Positions 44,827 through 57,150 of a stretch of 64,000 nucleotides of DNA are shown piece by piece. This DNA comes from Citrus sinensis. Its lineage: Eukaryota > Streptophyta > Magnoliopsida > Sapindales > Rutaceae. Below the pieces are notes generated by a model, which was not told the origin of the DNA, did no database searches, and saw only the letters and a program-made list of their open reading frames with translations. Numbering within the stretch: the first letter of the stretch is position 1; every line of letters begins with the position of its first letter. The stretch is from the NCBI RefSeq assembly GCF_022201045.2, contig NC_068558.1:40195501-40259500 (forward strand), read 5' to 3'. Both the position numbers and the translations under genes were made by a program.

Positions 44827-47800
44827 ATTGATGCAGAGTCAAACTAGTATATGGCTACATGAAGAACTACATGATAAATCATACAAAACCTAGAAAAGAC
44901 TATTGGCCTAATTTGTAAATATAATAATGAGCAGTACGTGATTACTAACAAAATCATGAGTTTAAAGCTCTAACAGTGGAGATTTAGATCTAAAATTAAA
45001 GCCTCCCGCCAAACCCACCTTTTTTCATCTATATATACATGCCAAAATGTTTGAGAAAAGACTTTTGGCCATCCTCTCATTAATAAGAGAAAATTAGAAT
45101 TAGAATTTTACTAAATTCAAATAAACAAATCTAACAAGAGTGTCAAAGTGCTTTCCCCAAGTACATGTTCGAGTTAAATTAGTGGATAAATGAAGAATGA
45201 TCAGGAATAAATAGTAGGTTTATTTAAATTATAAACGGGACTATTAAAGGATTTTGTATGCGTCATATACAATGATAAAAAAATTTAATACATATAATGT
45301 CAGTCCATGTTAGATAAAATATTTTACTAAATTATAGCTTGAAGTCTAATGCACCCATAAGATAAGAATATTTGAATTAAATAACATAATAAAAAATAGA
45401 TTTATAAAAAAATATATAATAATTTTTGTAATAGAACTACTGGGGTTACATAATTTGTAATAGAAAAAGTACCATAATATTTATTAAAAAAAATTGTAAA
45501 TAAATAGAGTGTAACGTGTTAAATGAAATTTGATAATAAATGTAAAAAAAAAAAATACCCTGATACTTAAATGTATATTGTAATTAAAAAGGAGTTTAAA
45601 GCTCTAAATTAAACATGTCAATGGTTTGGTCTCATAATAATAGAAAAGAGGGGGTATTGTGACATACGTGCAATATAGAGCAAAACATTTGTAGATATGA
45701 AATAGTATAAGGACATAAAAATGGTAAATGTGCCAATGGATGGAGGCAGAAATTAGTTTAATAATTATGAGGAGAAATTAAAATAAAAATGAGGGCAAGG
45801 GGGTTACATAAAAATTTACAGTGATGCAGTCACAACTCACAAAAGACAAAAGAAGTTTTATGGTGCCGGCGTCGCAGCATAACTGGACCCTTCGTGGTGG
45901 GTCTTGCTTGTCTACGTGAAAAAAAATTTCTAAGCATTTGTGGGATGGGAAATTGGGATCACAATGGCCATTAAAAATAATTGTGTCTCAATTCTCAAAT
46001 GGGAATCATGATGTCTCAAATCGGTTAATTAATATAAATTAATTACTTTTAATTAATCGTGCGCCATTGTTCTTATCCTCCTTGGTTAATTAATTAATTA
46101 ATTCATTCATTCATTCTTGTGATCAAAGCAGCCGCAGTGTTTTAATTGTTTAAGTCAGATTATTACAAGAAGATCATGCACGTGCATTCCCTTAAGAAGC
46201 ATTTGAAGATCATTGGAGAAGGAAGTATACTTTCTTTTAATTTATCCTCACAACTAATTAATCGTTATAATAATAATAATGATGGCCATTTTCCCATGCA
46301 CTTTTGTTTGGTATCCTTTCATTTGCGCAGTAAAGCTCACCAATTATTCTTTAACCGATAACAGGACAAAGAATCAAATGTTCTTTTCATTTTATTTTTT
46401 TTTTTTATTTTCCCTCTTTAACACCAAAAAAAAATAAAAGATTTGAGGAAATATAGAGTAACATGGTGGATATCAAAGAAAGATTCGTAAAAGAAGAAAG
46501 AAAAATAAGGAGTGAATAAAAAACAAGTAATGTTATTGGAACACTCTTTAAGATTTTTTTTTTTTTTCTAATGTTAACGATGATAATTGATGGAATCGAT
46601 GAGATTAGGATCTAGTTAATTAATTAATTAATTAATTAAGCAGCTTAAAGCAATTACTGATACGTCCACCAAATTACGTGGCAAGATTTGAGAGCACCTC
46701 GCATGCAGCCATGAGCTCAAAACAGTAGTGAAATTTCTGGTGGGCATATTAGTGATAGTGTATGGTTTTAACCTTCAGAATTCAAAATAATTTTACTTCA
46801 GCCCCTTACTCATTGTAATTTTTTGACAACATATAAAGGCATCTCCTACGTTGTGTTCTTATTATTTGTGTTATATATCAATTCGTGATAGAGTATGTTT
46901 GAGATTTAATTATTATAATATATTTTATTTATTAGTTACCATTAATCATCCACTTACTTGAGTTTTACTCAAGAAGTGCTCAGACACAGATCACGAGAGA
47001 GTCTAAATTCTTGAATCTTACCAAATTATATAATTATTTAATTTTGAAAAAAACTATTAAATAACAAAAAAACTTTTATGACTTTATCCGAATAGGAAAA
47101 AATCTTAATGAGGAGTAAACATTAGGACGAAGCTAATATCACTAATAAATATACTTATTTTCTAAATTATAAAATTTAATCATTTTATTCGTTTTGAAAC
47201 ATAAAGACATACATGTCAAATAAAAATATTTAAAATATGTTTCATTTATAAAATCAAACAAAATGCCATTTACATTTCGACATGACAATATTAAAAAAAA
47301 AAGAAGATAAATATGTCATTCAAATTTTTATATTAAGACCCATTCAGACTTCAGTCAAGAGAATAAATAAGTCTTGACTATCATTTTGATTTTAATTCGT
47401 GACACAACCAAATTATATATGAAATCAAACTAATTATTATAGTAATACTATCGACAAATAAGAAAGATTGAAGAATCAAATTCGTTTTACGTAACATGAG
47501 CAACTGATTTACGGTAGAGACTTGTGAGAGTGTTATCAAGATTGTATGGGCCAGCTGTTTGGGCCAGCCCACAAGATCTCATGGTTCCATTTATCGTTTG
47601 CATGTTTTATTATTTTATAGACTCCATACAAGTTTTGAAAAATTTAATCAATAAATTTGATATTAAATTTGTGTATTTATTTTAATTGAAGCATCACACA
47701 CCCTGACCCGGTTGTTAAAATAAGAGTGGGTGGGTTAGATTAATTGGAGAGAAAACGACACGTGGGAGATTAATGGAGTGGGTGTTTGCCAAATGGCATT

Positions 47801-48511
47801 TAAAAGATCAGAGATGCTTACACGACTCCCAGTGAGGTGGTTTCTTATTTCTTCTGATTCTCACCAAATAGTCCCTAGGATTATGATTTTATTATAATTT
47901 AAGAAAAAATAATTAATCAGTCATAAAAGAAAAAAAAGATTGCAGAAGTTTGATGGGTGCTCTATTTTTTTTAATTTCACAGTATTTTCAAAAACATTGT
48001 TTATCAAATACGTTTTGTACAATTGATTATTTTTATTTCGAAAACAAACTATTTTATAAGTTAAAGGTACGAGTTCGAACTTGTTGAATGAGTATGAGAA
48101 AATTAGGTTATTATTATTATTATTATTATTATGGTGCTGATAATTTCAAAAAACACACACATATTTTATAAGTTGCAACAATTCTTCTAAACTAGCACTT
48201 ACTAGATTTTACTAAAATAGGATCAATTGGTAATATTATAACTTTTAAAATAGTTACCGTCAGCTGTATTGTAATATAATCAATCGTGAAAAATATCAGT
48301 TTAGTGTTTGATAAATATAATTGTTAAAATATTGTTAGAATACAATTGACTAAAATATATATAATATCAAAGGAAATATACTTCAACGCATATGCAAACA
48401 TGTATGTTTAATATTTTCATATGCATATATGACAATTGATAAATTTAAAAATTAGTATTTTTACTTTATTACTTTTTTTTCTCGAGTTAATTCTTCTTCG
48501 TCGTTGTCGTC

Positions 48512-48512
<1 letters not shown>
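44827..48512. other. Gene-poor AT-rich intergenic DNA
   Basis: About 3.7 kb of AT-rich DNA with (TTAA)n-type runs near 46090 and 46618, poly-T at 46555-46568 and a short (TTA)n run at 48109-48131. Open frames here (46146-46361, 47381-47572) have no recognisable domain. Nothing else was seen. Confidence 0.6.

Positions 48513-48551
<39 letters not shown>
48513..48551. repeat. (AAT)n trinucleotide microsatellite
   Basis: About 13 perfect AAT/ATA units roughly 450 bp upstream of the lectin gene start. Confidence 0.9.
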
Positions 48552-48553
<2 letters not shown>

Positions 48554-48998
48554 TCAATAATTTTTATGTAAAACTTTATAACTCATAAAATCATATATTT
48601 ATCCCTTCCTAAGGTATATAAAAAATCCTTTTGCACCAATACTTTAGAAGTGTAGCATTACTCGAACTAAATTTAAGTGTAGTAGCACCAAAACGAATTT
48701 AATTGGTTGCTTATAATAAATATATGTAGTTAAAACAGTCACAGTTTTAACAAATGTTATTATCTAATCATAAAACTTTCTATTGTTGTATTTTTTAAAT
48801 TTTGTTTTCAAAAATTTAAATTAAGAAATAGGCTACGGAAAATTTGTGATGTTTTAAAATGGTTAAAAGGTAATTTTACCCAAAAGAAGGAAAAAGGTGA
48901 AAGAAAAAGCTCCAAGCATATAATTGTTTGTAGCAAGAAAGAATCCCAAATTACTGATACTGAGAGTAGAAGCAGAGTCCAAAAAAAGAACAGCGACG

Positions 48999-51169
48999 AT
49001 GGAGTTCCCCTTCGGCCACCACCACCGTCGCGATCCTGAAGAAGATGAACGACGAGAACGCCCGCCACCTTACTTCGGCCAGCCTCCGCCGCCGCCGCCG
49101 CCGTATTATCAAGAAAACGAGTATGCTGCACCACCCCCACCGCGCCCTGTGCCGCCACCATACTATCAAGAACCTGAATTTTCATCGCCACCACCTCCGC
49201 CCCGGCCGTATCATCAAGAATCACATGTGAGTCACGTGCATCACTCCACTGATCGGCCCGAAGGATTCGGCTCTTTCAACTATCAGCAACCACCACCACC
49301 AGAGCCAACACACGTGCGCCACGTGTATCACGCTAGTCATGATAAACCAGAAGGACTCGGTTTTTTCAACTACCAGCAATCGCCGCCGCCGCCACCAGCA
49401 GCAGCGTCGGGAGCGGTACATGTGAGCCATGTTTCTCATGAGAAAACTGAGACTGGCCATCACCATTCTTTTCTGCATCATCACTCTCACTCTGGCTCTG
49501 GCCCTGCCCCTTTCCCTGCTCTCTCTGGGAAGCCTACTGTTAGATTCTTTTGTAAGGCCGAGCCTAATTTCTCGCTCACCATTAGAAATGGGAAGGTGCT
49601 TCTTGCTCCATCTGATCCCTCCGATCAGTTTCAGGTGAGTATTTATTTTCTATTTTGTTTACCCGTTTACAGTTGTTGTTGCGCTGCTCTAAGTATTTAA
49701 CTTGATCTGGGTTCTGTTGTTTCCTTTTTGAAAAAGTTAAAAATTATTTTTTCCCCCAAGAAATATTGAATATTGTAGATGATTTTATTATATTATTGCC
49801 CACTTGTGTTTTAATAATAATTTCACTTAAATCTGCCATTAGTGCTACGGACTTTTTTTTCCCCCTCTGTTTTCAGGGTTTCTTGCCTCTTAGTCTTATG
49901 TGTTTATTGCTTTGGTTTTTGTTGTTGTTGCAGCACTGGTACAAGGACGAGAGGCTCAGCACTCGAGTGAAGGATGAGGAGGGCTTTCCCTGCTTTGCTC
50001 TCGTTAACAAAGCTACTGGTCAGGCTGTGAAGCACTCCATTGGAGCCACTCATCCTGTAAGGATTCTATGAAATTTTTTAAGTGATTGGAAGTTTATTTG
50101 ATGTAAAATTTCAAGCATTATGTCTTTCTTTGTTGTTAATTTCACATACTGATATAAATCAACATGTATTGACTCAAATGTCGCTGCTGCTGCTAATTTG
50201 GTTTTGTTTGAAAATTAGCATGTTCTTCTGAATCTGTATTTTAATATTAGGATGCAGCAATTTGTTGCATCCAGGCATATTGTTTATGACCTATGGGCAA
50301 TATCTACTGGCAAAGAATCCAAACAACTTACATGACCGAAATGTAAGATGTTAGTTCTGGTATGCCGGTGAAGAGAAGGCTGAATAAGGGTAACATTTAG
50401 ACTATAATGGAAGGCTATCTCTGTGGAATTCACGCCCACTCAATGACTTGCTAACGAGTCAAATTAAACTTTGCATTTTCGAGCTCATTTGAGGAACAAG
50501 GATATTTCCAATTCAATACTACATGTAACTGGAATAGATATGCATCTTAATGGCAAATTTTGCATGTTGGTTTCACGTTTTAGACATGGTTACCTTCTTG
50601 TCAATCAGGATTTTTCCCTTCATTTATTTGATATTTGATTTAGTTTCTTTTAATTATAGATAATGTTAATATGCCAACATAAAACTTTGATAATATGTCT
50701 GCAGGTGCAGCTGATACCTTATAATCCAGATGTTCTGGATGAGTCTGTACTGTGGACAGAGAGCAAGGACATAGGGGATGGTTACAGAGCTGTAAGAATG
50801 GTCAATAACATTCGCCTGAATGTAGATGCTTTTCATGGTGATAAGAAATCTGGTGGTGTCCGTGATGGCACCACCATTGTGCTTTGGGAATGGAACAAGG
50901 GAGATAACCAGCGATGGAGGATTGTCCCCTACTGTAAGTCTTTCATCAGTCGAAACACAAAGAAATATAGAATTCCTACCATATCTTTCTTATTTTCAGG
51001 TTGCATCATTTGATACTTTTAAAACCAATAATGGAATTTCAATATAAATTAGTCTAGGTATATGTAGTTTGGGAAGATGAAGCCTTACTTTCTCTGCTTC
51101 GAGTGTCCCATCAACTCACAGAACTGTTCTTAATTCTTTTTTGGTCTTTTGATGGTTATATGTGCAGGA
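48999..51169 (+). CDS. EULS3: EUL-domain lectin, EULS3 type (ricin B-like lectin)
   Basis: Four exons: 48999-49634, 49934-50056, 50705-50933 and 51168-51169, giving 329 aa (Arabidopsis EULS3, At2g39050, is about 317). EUL lectins are soluble nucleocytoplasmic carbohydrate-binding proteins induced by ABA, osmotic stress and pathogens. Residues 1-180 are a Pro/His/Tyr-rich disordered region (MEFPFGHHHRRDPEED) with two tandem ~40-residue repeats containing DRPEGFGSFNYQQ and DKPEGLGFFNYQQ. The C-terminal ~150 residues are one EUL beta-trefoil domain: KPTVRFFCKAEPNFSLTIRN, HWYKDE, FALVNKATGQAVKHS, DGYRAVRMVNNIRLNVDAFH, TTIVLWEWNKGDNQRW. The stop codon is split across the last intron (T in exon 3, GA in exon 4). 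The ATG at 48999 is preferred over an in-frame ATG at 48924 because the His/Pro-rich N-terminus starts there. Two decayed paralogues follow immediately downstream. Confidence 0.94.
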
Positions 51170-51995
51170 TTGTGGCATCGGTACTGTCATCTATTGGAGC
51201 TGTATTGTATTGCGCTTGCAGAAGTATATGTGAGGACTGAGGAGGATTGTTTTCCATTCTCCATTGAGTGGTTTGTGTATTGTGTTCATGATGATTTTCG
51301 TTGATACCTGTTGAGGCACACTGCTTATTCTCGCTGTGGTTCGTGTATTCCGTCTATTGAGTGAGCGTCTTGATGTGTCATTAAAACTTAATTAACTACT
51401 GTTACTTTCATTATTCATTATCTATGGTGTGGAATTATAATGAATGCGTATGATAAGTGATACCAATCCACTAATGGATTAAGTCCAGGTGTTCCCATGT
51501 GATTTTCATGGCCATCCATAGCATGCACTGAATTCGGGTCACGATGACATGTGTTTTCCTTTTAAAAGCTGTAATGTCATTGATTACGATAAATGATGTG
51601 TATACAGAAATATGGGACGTAGTATTGTCGAATGACTGTACTACAAGTCTACGAAGATTTTTTGTCTACAAGTCTACATAGTTTTTTTATTCTTCGTTAG
51701 CTAGCAAATGATTTGGCAAGGTTGTGACTTGGGGGTTCAAGTTGAGATTTATAAAAAGAAAAGGTCAGATGGAAGCTAAATTTACTCTTCTTGATTTACA
51801 TGAAGCCACTGCAATCTCTTGGTTCCGGCTCACCTCTTTCTCTCCGAAGAATAATCTTGAACTAGTGAAGATTTCAGAAATCAAACATTTCTCTATTATA
51901 ATAATCATCTAGTAGTAGTACTCTTTTAAAAAGAAAAAAAAAAAAAAACTACAGTGGATTACAACTGAGGCTAGAGAACTTAAACAAATACAGAC
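51170..51995. other. Lectin 3' region and spacer before pseudogene copies
   Basis: 3' UTR of the EULS3-type gene followed by AT-rich spacer. The open frame at 51724-51912 shows no domain. Poly-A at 51932-51948. Confidence 0.5.
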
Positions 51996-52948
51996 ATGAT
52001 GATGATGATGTCAAAATATCAAACCAATCCCATGGCAGCAGCCACCCTCCCTACGACCAGTCACAATCGTGGTACCATGAAGACAGTGGAAACACCCGGG
52101 GTCCACCCCTCTCAATATGGAGGAGGGGCACCAGCCCACCCCCATTCAGTGGGCCACGGGACTACTCGTCACGGATACAACTCTAGTAGAGGATACAGTG
52201 TAACTCTACTAGAGCCATGAATGATAGCCGCGGATATAGTGTAACACCAACGTCGCTTGGGACCCACGATAGTGGCAAATACAGTGTAGGACTCATGATG
52301 TCGCATGGAACCCATTGTCGTGGCGGGTATAATGCGGGACCGACATTGAATGGGACACGCGGCGGCAGCGGATACAACGCAGCACCGATCGCATGAGACC
52401 CCATGGTAGCAATTATGGAAATAATCAACCTAAACACAATAACACCTCATCTAATAAAACCAACTTGTAAGATCTTTTGCAACAAAGATCCCTGCTGATT
52501 CATCGGATATGACCCTGTTTGTTTGTTAATTAAGAATGAGGATTTTATTTCACTGCATCACATCAATCTTTAGAGCTCAGGTTTCATAGCAAGGTCCTGA
52601 GTTAAAACGTTACTCTTCAACAGCATTGGTACAAAGATCAGAGGTGCAGCACAAAAGTAAAGGATTCAGAAGGCTGCCCCCGCGTTGCTATGGTTAACAA
52701 AGCTACTAATATGGCCATGAAGCACGGCAAAGGCCCCACAGAACCCGTAAGATCACTTCATAGCATCTCTAAGTGACTTCAACTAAAAAGTCGAAATTGA
52801 AGTAAATTAATTCATTTAAGGAGTTCCAAATTCGTTTGTGCGTGCAGGTCAGGCTGGAGCCATATGATCCAAGCGATGAAAAGGATGTGACATTGCTGTG
52901 GACACAGAGCCAGGACTTTGGGGATGGTTACAGAACAATAAGGATGGG
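51996..52948 (+). pseudogene. EUL lectin pseudogene copy 1, 3'-truncated
   Basis: A tandem relative of the EULS3 gene. The N-terminal exon starts MMMMMSKYQTNPMAAATLP. It then encodes Gly/Tyr/His-rich repeats (SHGTH..GGYNAGP type, 45-bp unit) but is broken by a stop at about 52218, a frame change, and another stop near 52394. The EUL domain start (KPTCKIFCNKDPC) has lost about 45 bp relative to copy 2. Exon 2 (52624-52746) is intact at 123 bp, the same size as in the working gene, with a GT donor. Exon 3 (from 52848, VRLEPYDPSDEKDVTLLW) is open up to about 52948 (DGYRTIRM), where it runs directly into repeat sequence of the next copy and loses the rest of the domain. It cannot make a complete lectin. 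Confidence 0.85.
52200..52420 (+). repeat. 45-bp coding-derived minisatellite in pseudogene copy 1
   Basis: Head-to-tail units of about 45 bp, each with a GGGACCCACGATAGTGG-like segment followed by a TACAGTGTAGGACC-like segment. One frame reads as 15-residue Ser-His-Gly-Thr-His repeats ending in Gly-Tyr-x-x-Gly-Pro. Similar units recur at 52950-53330. Confidence 0.75.
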
Positions 52949-54057
52949 ACTGATGGCAGTGGCGGATACAATGCACCACCTACATCGCATGGAATCCGCA
53001 GTGGATATCGCATGTTAGCCGCGGTCGCGGTGGATACAGATCACCACTAGTGTCGCATGGGACTCACGACAGTGGCAAATACAGTGGAAGACCAACTTCG
53101 CATGCGGCCTACGACGACTTCTGATATAGTGCGGCACCGACGCCTCATGGGACCCACGATAGTTGAAAATACAGTGTAGGACCGATGTCGCACGGGGCCC
53201 ATTGTTGTTGTGGATGCAAAGCAGGACCGACATTGGAGGGGACACGCGGCGGCAGCGGATACAATGCAGCACCGATGTCGCATGGGACCCACGGTAGCAG
53301 TCGCGGAAATAATCAACCTGAGCACAATGACACCTCATCTAATAAACCAACTTGTAAGATCTTTTGCAAGAAAGAGCCCTGGTTTCTCTCTAGGTGGTAA
53401 AGACAAGGCTGTGATTCTCACACCCGCTGATTCATCAGATATGACCCAGTTTGTTTGTTCATTAAGAATAAGGGTTTGATTTCACTCCATCACATTAATC
53501 TTTCGAGCTCAGGTTACATAATTGAATTGTAACGTTACTCGCCTGCGGCAGTGGTACAAAGATGAGAGGTAGTACAGCACAAAAATAAAGGAAAGGATTC
53601 AGAGTGCTGTCCCTGCTTTGCTCTGGTTAACAAAGCTCCTAATATGGCCATGGAGCACGGCAAAGGCCCCACAGAACCTGCAAGATCACTTCATAACTCA
53701 CAACATCTCTAATTGACTTAATTAAAAAGTCGAAATTAAAAGTAATTAGTTCATTTAAGGAGTGCCAAATTCGTGGGTGCATGCAGGTGAGGCTGGAGCC
53801 GTATGATCCAAGTGATGGAAACTGGAAAGGATGTGACGTTCCTTGTGGACACAACAATAAAGATGGTGATTGGTGAATAATATTAAGCTCAGTGCTGATG
53901 CTTTTCATGGGGACCAACGTATTGAAGATGGCACTAAGATTGTTTTGTGGGAGTCAGTGGACCAACCAGCTTTGGAAAATCATCAGCCACCTTTAAGGAT
54001 TTTTGGAAATTTCGGACAGAAAAACAATTCCTTTTTTTTTTTTTTTGTTGTTGCTTG
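52949..54057 (+). pseudogene. EUL lectin pseudogene copy 2
   Basis: Begins with the same 45-bp minisatellite (52950-53330). The EUL domain starts KPTCKIFCKKEPWFLSRW and then hits a stop at about 53398; GKDKAVILTPADSSDM continues in another frame. Exon 2 (about 53551-53680) matches QWYKDER but has an in-frame stop and a shift. Its donor is GC (CCTGCAAGA) where copy 1 has GT. Exon 3 (from 53787, VRLEPYDPSD) has lost the block between the LLWTQS and NNI segments, then resumes LSADAFHGDQ, GTKIVLWES near 53880-53990. At least four independent disabling changes are visible, so this copy is dead as a lectin gene. Confidence 0.85.
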
Positions 54058-57000
54058 AAACCTTATAACTTCACAATTTTGCTTTAAACCTTGTAACTTC
54101 TAAAAAGTAATGAAACACTAACACATCTAAATATTTGAAGGTCGGAGGAACTGAGAAAGGGGAACATAAGCGAAGAAACCATTTTTTGGAATCTTGATTT
54201 GTTTTCATATGGTTGTATAAATATAATATGCTCACAATATAAAACAAACAATGATGAATCCGGAAAGGCTAAATCCAAGGCCCAGAAGAGAAATGATATG
54301 AGGAATTGTGGACTGGATGGTACATTTTTATTTAGAACAGAAAGAGCCTTGGCCCTTTTACAAATCATCACCAGCTGGCTATATGTAAGGAGTGGAGCTT
54401 TTAACACCCTCCTAAATTTCTTATTACACCCATAATAGTAAATCTCATAAGTTTGCAAAAATAAATATTTTTAACTACAATTTAAAATGAAATTTCATTC
54501 AAGTGTTTAATTGAATTCCTATTTAAAATAAGAAATGAATTAGTTTGTCTTTAGTTGTTGAAGTAATTTCAATTAAAAAGGAGTTTTACAAGAAAAATTT
54601 GAAGGGCGTCGCTGTTCAACTCATATTTAAGTCGAACTAAATCCACATTCAAATTCATTTCAATAATAATTATTAAAAAAAATACACACCGATTTTGACC
54701 AAATGCAAGATGATACACATAATTTACATAGAATTAGATCGTAAGATTAAGGTTGTCAAAAGTAAGGACAGAGTCACGATTGAAAAATTGGAGGGTTGGA
54801 AGTCATAAGGGTATACTTTTAAGCGTCAAAACTGAACAAGTGCGCATATATTTGAGAGCAAATATTATATTATTTAAATTATTGGGGTTGAATTAATACC
54901 GATTTAAAGCATTAGAGTTTTAGGTAAACAACTAATATTTAAAGGTGTAATCATATTAATTCGTGATCAAGGTCATTCAGAAAAGTGTTTTACTGCATGT
55001 AATTTTACATATTACCGCATCATAACGTATTACATTTAAGATGATGTATGTAATGTGCATGACTTATTTTGTAGGTTCTAGAAAAACGAAAATGAACTTA
55101 TAAATTAAGAAATAATTCAGTATAGGCTTTGGAAATTTTCTTTGACAAGTTATCAGAATTTCCGTTTTTTTTTTTTTTTTGGGTTTTTGGGTTGTAATAA
55201 GGACAAAGACACACCCGTCACATTAATTGGCCATTTGGGTTGCTTTCTCTTACTGTTAAGTCTGTTAATTTATGGTTAGAGCAGTTAGTTGTAATAATTT
55301 TATTGGATTATATATGTCATTAAAAATAAATTTCAAAGAAAAAAGAGACAGAGAGAAATTGGGGAAGGTTAGCCTGGAAAGAGATCTTGATTCAAAAACC
55401 CCACCAAACATTAAAGAAAAAGTCAATGTAATTGACTTTTAATGAATCAAATCCCATACTCATTAAATTAGTAATTAAAAAATGAGATTAGAAAAGGTTA
55501 TCTTAATCAAGGTGACATGTGAGTCTGTGACCGCAGCCTCTTACACCTTCTATTATGTGTCTCAATGCCAGCCAACTGTCGCAACCCATGAAACAATGCC
55601 TTGGTAGTCCATAAATTAAAATCTCTATGAGTTAGATTATTTTACAACATCATACAATACACTCACTATGATTTTCTTTTTCTTTTTTCTTATATATATT
55701 CTAATTATTTAGAAGTTATAATACTACAATCTCATATCTAACTTCAAGATTCGAAATTGAGTGACCAATTAAATAAAACTACTTAAAATATACTATGTCA
55801 AACGTTCTATGGACAACCAACTATGGTAATACGACTACTAATTTTTTATTATTTATGTAACATTTTTTTATAAACTATGATACAATTTAATTTCGTAGAA
55901 CTTTCTATTATACAATTCTCAATTTTTTTGGGTTAAAATATAAACCTTTTCGCATTTTATGGAAGCGCACGGATGTAACGATGCAGCTGCAACTGCACCA
56001 TAGCACAGCCCGGGTTGTATTTGGAAGAAAGTATGAATTTGCATTATTTAATTAAGGAGGGAGAGATTAAGATTTAAGTTTTGCCAATGAAGAAAAAAAA
56101 GAAAGGGGTTTTAAATGGGTTCAAAAGATAGCCATTGATGGCGATACTCTGAAATTTGGGATTATAATATTTGCCAAATTGCCATGAATTATGGGTAAAG
56201 TTTTGATATGACATCATGGTGTGTTGATCTTATCTTATGGCTCAAATTGAGAGGGAGATTCGATCACTTTGTAGTTCCAGCCCCACTAAATTAAAAACTA
56301 AGAAAAGAATCATCATTTTTTTGTCTGATTACCACTTTTAAAAAATTATTTCAAATTAATCGGTACCCTTGCGAAAGGCCATTTTCATTATTGAAATACT
56401 ATATATTATTTTCATTCTCAAATTTGCACTTTAATTTGACTAATCAATTAATTGGCTAGATTATTAACGTGGGATCCTACAAGTTACAACTTCATACCCT
56501 TTTAACAAGTTGTAACATAAATAAAGGTTTGAGATATATCGACTAATTGCAAAATAATGCAATGATTGTTATCTCATAAAATTAAAATATGCCGTCAATA
56601 GCCCCCTCCTACACTCTTGCATGTATTGATTTGTATTCAATAAGAATCTCATGGGCTAATATTCAAGTGTAGTCTCAAATAATTGCTTATGTAATTGATG
56701 TGAATGTAGTGTCAATTTAACAAGAAAAGGAAATGAGAAATCAAAAATAATCACGATACTATCCCTTTATGAAGATTAGTATGAGGAAACTAAACTAAAT
56801 CATTCTAATCAATAATTTAACTTAAATTGATTGATTTTGTTTGATTTCAATTATTACGATAATTCGGACGAGTTTCGTTTAAACTTAAATACTAGCCTAG
56901 TTGATCTAGTTGAATAAATTGAGATATTGTTATTCATGAAGTCAATCTACATAAAATCTGACTTAAAATTTTAGTTGATATCTAATTATCTATTTTTTTT

Positions 57001-57150
57001 TTATAAAAAAAAGTAAAAATAATTCGAATTCATTTAATCTTGCAAAAAGTCGAAAACCATTCATTATTAAGATGGATTTTGCTTGTAAGTCCCTGGGAAA
57101 TATTCTAAAAAATAAACCGGAAATTAAGGAGGTGATCGCCTGCATCGCGC
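54058..57150. other. Intergenic AT-rich DNA, no gene seen
   Basis: About 3 kb with poly-T at 55166-55180 and scattered short open frames (54084-54458 minus, 54199-54435 plus) lacking any domain. No transposon end or RNA gene was recognised. Confidence 0.6.

Noticed and set aside
49221..49490. Minus-strand Arg/Trp-rich frame
   Set aside because: Antisense of the proline/histidine-rich lectin N-terminus; its composition is a by-product of CCA/CAC codons.
53015..53338. 107-codon minus-strand frame with Cys/His repeats
   Set aside because: Antisense of the 45-bp minisatellite in the lectin pseudogene. The Cys/His pattern looks like metal-binding repeats but comes from the sense repeat.
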